In this document: in pieces, positions 59,499 through 64,000 of the stretch
How positions within the stretch are numbered: position 1 is the stretch's first letter
How the letters are laid out: the number at the start of each line of letters is the position of its first letter
From: JAWWPG01 sp038254365
GTDB lineage: Bacteria > Actinomycetota > Actinomycetes > Propionibacteriales > Nocardioidaceae
Length of the DNA stretch: 64,000 nucleotides
Reading direction: 5' to 3'
Assembly: GCA_038254365.1 (NCBI GenBank)
Contig: JBBSGI010000004.1
Coordinates: 31,267-95,266 of the forward strand
The notes under the pieces: generated by a model
The model's input: only the letters and a program-made list of their open reading frames with translations
Databases searched by the model: none
Told to the model about the DNA's origin: nothing
Made by a program: the position numbers and the translations under genes

Positions 59499-59702
59499 TC
59501 AGTAGCGGTCGCCGTACACGTGCCAGACCAGGGCGGCTGGAGACCGAGTGCCGTCGTCGAGGACCACCCGCTGCACGGTGTCGATGCGGGTCGTGTCGTG
59601 GTGACCGCGTTGGCCGAGGATCACGATGCGCCGGGCGCCTAGGAAGGCGTTGAGGTACGTCGTCTCGTCGCCGCCCTGGGCGGGGCTTCGCGGGTACTGC
59701 AT
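59499..59702 (-). pseudogene. C-terminal remnant of a chitosanase (GH46-like)
   Basis: Only about 67 codons remain: PAQGGDETTYLNAFLGARR, then TTRIDTVQRVVLDDG and VWHVYGDRY. The pattern (GGDETxYLNAFLxAR, DTSRxDTxQRVFL, KVYGD) fits the end of family 46 chitosanases of actinobacteria, as far as I recall. The catalytic N-terminal part is missing; the SDR gene follows 31 bp upstream on the same strand. This is a decayed gene. Confidence 0.6.
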
Positions 59703-59733
59703 CGCCTCGGCGGGACCACCGGGGCAGAGGCCA

Positions 59734-60621
59734 TCAGGTGGTGAGGCCGAACGTGACCCCGGTGAGCCGCTCGGACTCTTGCCAGAGCAGCGCGGCGAGA
59801 TCCTCGTCGGTGGCCCGCGCCGACCGGCCGGCCAGCCCAGGAGCACCTCTCGCCTCGTTCAGACTGGTCGGCCCGACGTACGCGCCGCCGGGGAGGTCGA
59901 CGACCGCGGCGTAGAGCAGCGGCAGGACCCCTTGCTCGGCGCTCTGCGCGAGGAGCGCGTTGCCGGCACGGAGCGCCAGCGTCACCAGCGGGTTGCCGGT
60001 GTGCGTCTGGAGGTTGGTCGCGGCGTACCCCGGGTGAGCCGCGAGGGACCGCAGCGGTGAGCCTGCGGCGTCGAGCCGCCGCTGGAGGTCGACGGCGAAC
60101 AGCAGGTTCGCCAACTTGGAGGCGGAGTAGGCCTGCCAGCGCCGGTACCGTCTCCGCTCCCAGCCCAGGTCGTCGAAGTTGATCCGGCCGTACTTGTGCA
60201 TGAGCGAGGACTGCGTGACGGCCCGGTCGGTCAGCTGCGGCAGCAGCAGGTTGGTCAGGGCGAAGGGACCGAGGTGGTTGGTGCCCATCTGGCGCTCGAA
60301 CCCGTCGACGGTGCGCCCCTCGGGCACGGCCATGACGCCCGCATTGTTGAGCAGCACGTCGAACGGCCGGTCAACGCCGCCGGCGAACTCGCGGATCGAC
60401 GCGAGGTCGGCGAGGTCCAGCCGCCGTACCTCGGTCGAGCCTTGGACAGAAGCGGCTGCCGCGGCGCCACGCTCGGTATCGCGGACGGCCAGGACGACGT
60501 GGGCTCCGTGCCGGGCCAGGGCGTGGGTGGCTGCCAGACCGATGCCGCTGTTGGCGCCGGTGATCACGAACGTGCGTCCGGTCTGGTCGGGGACGTGGTC
60601 CGCCGTCCACGATGCGCTCAC
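59734..60621 (-). CDS. Short-chain dehydrogenase/reductase
   Basis: This 295-residue Rossmann-fold oxidoreductase has the cofactor motif VITGANSGIGLAATHAL, LLNNAGVMA, catalytic SSLMHKYGRI (Ser) and YSASKLANLL (Tyr and Lys). It is most like the WWOX/retinol-dehydrogenase-like bacterial group. It starts at GTG 60621, overlapping the YbaB stop as GTGA. The substrate is unknown. Confidence 0.9.
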   Translation of the reverse strand: MSASWTADHVPDQTGRTFVITGANSGIGLAATHALARHGAHVVLAVRDTERGAAAAASVQGSTEVRRLDLADLASIREFAGGVDRPFDVLLNNAGVMAVPEGRTVDGFERQMGTNHLGPFALTNLLLPQLTDRAVTQSSLMHKYGRINFDDLGWERRRYRRWQAYSASKLANLLFAVDLQRRLDAAGSPLRSLAAHPGYAATNLQTHTGNPLVTLALRAGNALLAQSAEQGVLPLLYAAVVDLPGGAYVGPTSLNEARGAPGLAGRSARATDEDLAALLWQESERLTGVTFGLTT

Positions 60622-61151
60622 TCCTGACGGCTCTCGCGGTCCTCACGGTCGTCGTCGTAGGACGTGGCGAAGCCGGCACCGGGCGCAGATCTGGGCACGG
60701 CGCCCGCCCCGGCAACGAGCCCGAGGCTCGCGCTGAGGTCGGTCCCGAGGGCTTCGCCGAACCCACCGGACAGGTCGCCCATCGCGTCCGCGGCCTGGCG
60801 GTGCGCCGTGTCTACCGCGTTGCGGACAGCGGCGACGACGAGCTCGCCGAGCGTCTCCGGGTCGTCCGGGTCGCACACCGACGGATCGAGGGTCAGGCCG
60901 ATCAGCTCTCCGGTGCCGGTCACGGTCGCATGGACCAGGCCAGCGCCGGACGTGCCCTCGAAGCGGGCGTCCTCGAGCTCGTGCTGGGCGGCGACGAGGC
61001 GCTCCTGCATCGCCGAGGCCTGCTGCAGCAGCGATTGGAGGTCGGGCATCCCGCCGAGCGAGCCGACGTCAGCGGCCGGGTCCGGCGACGAGCCTGGCGA
61101 TGGTGGGCTCACGGAGCGTGGGTCCGCTGAGGATGATTCGTCTGGGGTCAT
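60618..61151 (-). CDS. YbaB/EbfC family nucleoid-associated protein with acidic extensions
   Basis: The YbaB core runs from MPDLQSLLQQASAMQERLVAAQHELEDARFEGTSGAGLVHATVTG to TAHRQAADAMGDL. It is a DNA-binding dimer that follows dnaX in most bacteria. Here a Ser/Pro/Asp-rich extension of about 34 residues precedes the core (start ATG 61151; ATG 61049 gives the short form), and a Gly/Ala/Asp-rich tail follows. Normal gene order is dnaX-ybaB-recR; here an SDR and a desaturase separate ybaB and recR. Confidence 0.87.
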   Translation of the reverse strand: MTPDESSSADPRSVSPPSPGSSPDPAADVGSLGGMPDLQSLLQQASAMQERLVAAQHELEDARFEGTSGAGLVHATVTGTGELIGLTLDPSVCDPDDPETLGELVVAAVRNAVDTAHRQAADAMGDLSGGFGEALGTDLSASLGLVAGAGAVPRSAPGAGFATSYDDDREDRESRQE

Positions 61152-61220
61152 GCGAGCCGTCCGTCCGTGGGCACTTCCGGGGTGTCGGTCATCCACCCTA
61201 CGGCGGTCGGCCAGGCGCTG

Positions 61221-63413
61221 CTAACCCGCTACGTCGTTGCGGATGTCCTCGATCACCTCGGCGCCGAGCTCGCGGGCGAGCAGCTCATGGGAGGACAGCG
61301 TCGGGTCGTCTATGACGTCGTCGTCATCGGACACCTCGACGCCACGGTCGGCACGGCCGTTGCGCTCAGGGCCGCCCGCCTTCGTCGGGCGGATCGCCTT
61401 CTTCGCCGCGTCTACGTCGGGCTGGCTGCGCTGGGGGGCAGCCGCCGATGCCGGCGGGGCTTCGGGCGACGTGGGGCTGGAGTCCGCTGGAGGCTTGGAC
61501 GCCGACGGGGGATCAGACGCCGTCGGGCTGGACTCCGCTGGAGCCTTGGACGTCGGCAAGGGATCGGATGCCGCCGGAGAACCGGTGTCAGGAGTCGCGC
61601 CTGTCGCGTCCTCCGGCGCCTCTGGCGTCTCCCCGGGAAATAGCGAAGCGTCCTCGCCGCCCGGCTGGTTCGCCGCCGTACCAGCGAGTTCCCGCCCGAC
61701 GGGGCTCGGGCCCGGCTGAGACGGGGGGGTGGATGCCCGCGTACCCCCGGTCTCACCAGGCCCTTCGATGATGCCCTCGACCCGCCAGTCGACGCCGAGC
61801 TCGTCGATCAGCGCCTGGTGCAGGATCTCGTCGGCGCCACTGGTGCGGAAGTTCTTGGCGGCGCCGGCGCTGGCGAAGCCGATCGTGATGATGCCGTCGT
61901 GGAGGTCCTTGACCTGGGCGTTCTGGCTGAGCAGCAGCCAGGAGAACCTTCGCATCGACTTGACCCGCTCGAGCACCCCCGGCCACAGCCGGCGGGCGTC
62001 GACGAGGGTCAACCCCGATGCCCCCTCCCGCGGAGCCGCGGCCGGGCGCGGGGACGGCGCTTCGCCTCGGGGCTGCGGCGCACCCCGGGTCTCCGCCGTG
62101 GCGGGAGACGCTGTCGCACTCAGCGGTTCGGTCCCCGTCGCCGGCGCGCTCGATGGCTCGTTCAGAGAAGTGGTTGCTGTCCCGTCGAAAACAGCCTCCG
62201 CGCCCGTCTTCGGCGGGAGGGAGGTCGCCGTACCCGGCTCGCCGACGACCGACAGGCGGCGCTCGACGCGGTCGATACGGGCGCCGAAACCTTCAGCGGT
62301 GTGGTCGAGCCCGGGCAGCAGGATGCGCGCACACATGATCTCGAGCAGCAGCCGGGGAGCGGTCGCGCCGCGCATGTCGGTTAGACCCTGGCTGACGATG
62401 TCGGCCGCGCGGGTCAACTCGGCCCGGCCGAAGCGTGCGGCCTGGCTGGCGAAGCGCTGGGCCTGGTCCTCGGGCACCTCGATGATGCCGCGCGCTGCGG
62501 CATCCGGCACGGCGGAGACCACCACCAGGTCGCGTAGCCGGTGCAGCAGGTCCTCAGCGAACCGGCGAGGGTCCTGTCCGGTCTCGATGATCTTCTCGAT
62601 GACCCCGAACAGGGTGCCGCCGTCGTCGGCCGCCAGCGCGTCGACCGTCTCGTCGAGCAGGCTGCCCGGCGTGTAGCCGAGCAGCGCAGTGGCCAAGGAA
62701 TAGGTGACGCCGTCCGGCCCCGACCCGCCGATCAGCTGGTCGAGCACCGACAGGCTGTCGCGGACCGACCCGCCACCGGCGCGCACGATCAGCGGCACCA
62801 CCGTCGGCTCGATCGCAACCTTCTCCCGCTCGCAGAGCATGATCAGGTAGTCGCCGAGCACCTTGGGCGCGACCAGCCGGAACGGGTAGTGGTGGGTGCG
62901 CGACTTGATGGTGCCGATTACCTTGTCGGGCTCGGTGGTGGCGAAGATGAAGCGCAGATGGGAGGGCGGTTCTTCGACCAGCTTGAGGAGGGCGTTGAAG
63001 CCTTCTTTGCTGACCATGTGGGCCTCGTCGATGATGTAGACCTTGTAGCGTGACCGCACCGGTGAGAAGAACGCCCGCTCGCGCAGGTCCCGGGCGTCGT
63101 CGACCCCGCCGTGGCTCGCGGCGTCGATCTCGATGACGTCGAGCGACCCGGGCCCGCCGGTGCTCAGCTCGACGCACGAGTCGCAGACTCCGCACGGGGT
63201 GGGGGTCGGCCCTTGCTCGCAGTTGAGGGCCCGGGCCATGATCCGGGCGCTTGTCGTCTTGCCGCAGCCGCGGGGCCCGGAGAACAGGTACGCATGGTTG
63301 ACCCGGTTGTTCGCGAGCGCGTGAGACAGCGGGGTCGTGACGTGCTCCTGCCCGATCACGTCCGCGAACATGTCGGGCCGGTAGCGCCGGTACAGCGCGA
63401 GAGGGGCGTCCAC
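61221..63413 (-). CDS. dnaX: DNA polymerase III subunit gamma/tau
   Basis: This 730-residue clamp-loader ATPase has Walker A SGPRGCGKTTSARIMARAL, a zinc-binding Cys set (LNCEQGPTPTPCGVCDSC), Walker B VYIIDEAHMVSKEGFNALLK and sensor 1 FIFATTEPDKVIGTIKSR. After the oligomerisation domain comes a long low-complexity linker with repeated SxxPTAS/PPSASKPPADSSP stretches. The start GTG 63413 is seven bases after TAAGGT, which suggests a leaderless transcript and excludes the longer frame that reaches into the SRP RNA. Confidence 0.95.
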   Translation of the reverse strand: MDAPLALYRRYRPDMFADVIGQEHVTTPLSHALANNRVNHAYLFSGPRGCGKTTSARIMARALNCEQGPTPTPCGVCDSCVELSTGGPGSLDVIEIDAASHGGVDDARDLRERAFFSPVRSRYKVYIIDEAHMVSKEGFNALLKLVEEPPSHLRFIFATTEPDKVIGTIKSRTHHYPFRLVAPKVLGDYLIMLCEREKVAIEPTVVPLIVRAGGGSVRDSLSVLDQLIGGSGPDGVTYSLATALLGYTPGSLLDETVDALAADDGGTLFGVIEKIIETGQDPRRFAEDLLHRLRDLVVVSAVPDAAARGIIEVPEDQAQRFASQAARFGRAELTRAADIVSQGLTDMRGATAPRLLLEIMCARILLPGLDHTAEGFGARIDRVERRLSVVGEPGTATSLPPKTGAEAVFDGTATTSLNEPSSAPATGTEPLSATASPATAETRGAPQPRGEAPSPRPAAAPREGASGLTLVDARRLWPGVLERVKSMRRFSWLLLSQNAQVKDLHDGIITIGFASAGAAKNFRTSGADEILHQALIDELGVDWRVEGIIEGPGETGGTRASTPPSQPGPSPVGRELAGTAANQPGGEDASLFPGETPEAPEDATGATPDTGSPAASDPLPTSKAPAESSPTASDPPSASKPPADSSPTSPEAPPASAAAPQRSQPDVDAAKKAIRPTKAGGPERNGRADRGVEVSDDDDVIDDPTLSSHELLARELGAEVIEDIRNDVAG

Positions 63414-63420
63414 GACCACG

Positions 63421-63426
63421 ACCTTA
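63421..63426 (-). promoter_or_regulatory. -10 box of a leaderless promoter (dnaX)
   Basis: TAAGGT on the minus strand is seven bases before GTG 63413. It lies between the dnaX start and the large hairpin at 63463-63513. Confidence 0.5.
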
Positions 63427-63462
63427 GCCCGGCACGGCGACACGCTTACCCCTCCGGGGAAC

Positions 63463-63513
63463 TGCGGGAAACTGATCGACCCCAAGGGCCGGGTCGACAG
63501 CCAGTTTCCCGCA
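63463..63513 (-). terminator. Two-tier perfect hairpin between SRP RNA and dnaX
   Basis: TGCGGGAAACTG (63463-63474) pairs perfectly with CAGTTTCCCGCA (63502-63513). Inside, TCGACCC (63476-63482) pairs with GGGTCGA (63491-63497). The position right after the SRP RNA makes it a probable transcription end of that RNA, though there is no long T run. Confidence 0.65.
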
Positions 63514-63539
63514 AACGCGCGGCGGGGGCCTGCGTGGGG

Positions 63540-63632
63540 AGACCCCCCGTGCACCCAGCAGAGCTCGCTTACCCTTGCTGCCTTCCGGCCCTGGGGGAGT
63601 TGGGCAAGGTGCCGCCGCACGAGGGGCTGCCG
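63540..63632 (-). ncRNA. ffs: Small signal recognition particle RNA (4.5S)
   Basis: On the minus strand the conserved domain IV core reads CCAGGGCCGGAAGGCAGCAAGG, with the GGAA tetraloop and the asymmetric AGCA loop that bind Ffh. The outer ends CCCCTCGTGC and GCACGGGGGG pair as the closing stem. It lies upstream of dnaX, its usual place in actinobacteria. Ends are approximate. Confidence 0.92.
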
Positions 63633-63700
63633 CGAGTCTACGACAGGCTCGGCGACGCGCTGGTTTTCACCCCCACGCCGTTCCCGGTAGCCTCTGCCGC

Positions 63701-63788
63701 GGAGGATTCGCATAGTGGCCTAGTGCGCACGCTTGGAAAGCGTGTTGAGTGAAAGCTCTCAGGGGTTCGAATCCCCTATCCTCCGCCA
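63701..63788 (+). tRNA. tRNA-Ser (anticodon GGA)
   Basis: The acceptor stem GGAGGAT/ATCCTCC is perfect. The anticodon stem CACGC/GCGTG holds the loop TTGGAAA, giving anticodon GGA. A long variable arm (TTGAGTGAAAGCTCTCA) is typical of serine tRNA, and CCA is encoded. Confidence 0.96.
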
Positions 63789-63901
63789 CGCTGAATCAGG
63801 GGTTGACCTGCGAGAACGCCGGCCGCAGTCCGAAGTTCGCCAGCCTTGGATGGGTTGTGCTGAGGAGCCGTAGTCTCATTTCTAGTAGACTGTCGCCGCT
63901 G

Positions 63902-64000
63902 TTAGTTGGGGTATAGGTGGCGCAGTTTGATGCGGGCATCGTCGGTGGTGAACTGCCAGTCGACTTGACGCTGGCCGGCGTTGGTGGCGGCCTGCCAAGC
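63902..64000 (-). CDS. C-terminus of an IS630-like transposase (cut by window end)
   Basis: The last 32 codons read WQAATNAGQRQVDWQFTTDD, then ARIKLRHLYPN and stop TAA. The pattern W-x-F-T-T-x-D-A-R-x-K-L-x-x-L-Y-P is the usual end of IS630-family transposases. It differs from the element at 45 kb, which ends in a different sequence. Upstream parts lie outside the window. Confidence 0.7.
   Translation of the reverse strand, partial: AWQAATNAGQRQVDWQFTTDDARIKLRHLYPN

Overview
The window is one contiguous piece of a high-GC actinobacterial chromosome. This is shown by a WhiB regulator, a PonA2-type penicillin-binding protein with a PASTA domain, a MarP-type protease, a paired ArsA/Get3-like ATPase locus, a SigE-family ECF sigma factor, many GTG starts and many leaderless promoters. 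Gene order matches, from memory, the M. tuberculosis stretch Rv3649 (helicase) to Rv3683 (metallophosphoesterase). It then jumps to the asd/lysC, recR/ybaB and dnaX block (Rv3708c to Rv3721c). The lineage may be near Nocardioidaceae, but the genus cannot be fixed from the sequence.

Layout. 0-3.3 kb: the 3' end of an MrfA/YprA-type helicase and an acyltransferase-SGNH fusion. 3.3-8.4 kb (minus strand): a Tad/Flp pilus operon in the order Ssd, TadA, TadB, TadC, DUF4244 pilin, TadE, TadE-like. 8.8-11.5 kb: a HAD-IB phosphatase, a 255-bp gap expected to hold an Ms1-type RNA, a Fic-fold protein with a broken catalytic motif, and a methyltransferase. 11.5-14.3 kb: an accessory ArsR/MFS pair and a DUF899 protein. 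14.4-17.1 kb: acetate uptake and activation (YaaH permease and acs). 17.1-20.8 kb: a decayed accessory region with a sigma factor that lacks its normal stop, a frameshifted membrane protein coupled to it, a transglutaminase-like protein, a Nudix hydrolase and a 63-codon sigma/membrane remnant. 20.8-26.3 kb: the conserved run holin-like protein, alpha/beta hydrolase, MarP, CoA-type Nudix, TlpA-like lipoprotein, nth and crp.

26.4-34.7 kb: an inserted cassette with an RpiR regulator divergent from a diaminopimelate-decarboxylase-like enzyme and a five-gene peptide ABC importer. 34.7-45 kb: MBL hydrolase, Nudix, RidA, DUF4177, an esterase, a 3-oxoacid CoA-transferase pair, two ArsA-like ATPases, whiB4 and ponA2. 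45-46.1 kb: an intact IS630 element inserted 2 bp after the ponA2 stop. 46.1-48.7 kb: DinB, YqeY, a metallophosphoesterase and tRNA-Pro with a strong terminator. 48.7-52.2 kb: a DUF4331/Tat cassette and a secreted DUF6299 protein. 52.2-63.4 kb: a PH-domain pair, asd-lysC, DUF5063-recR, an acyl-ACP desaturase with a palindromic operator, a chitosanase remnant, an SDR, ybaB and dnaX. 63.5-64 kb: SRP RNA, tRNA-Ser and the end of a second IS630-like transposase.

The least expected signal is a family of 53-54 bp inverted-repeat elements with ends GGATTCGTCCGACC / GGTCGGACGAATCC. They lie only in gene-end gaps, at three loci. At two loci they form tandem pairs with 9-bp spacers. At the third, the element lies inside the extended reading frame of the sigma factor. 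The candidate metabolic system is the RpiR / DapDC-like / peptide-importer cassette, which may salvage cell-wall-type peptides.
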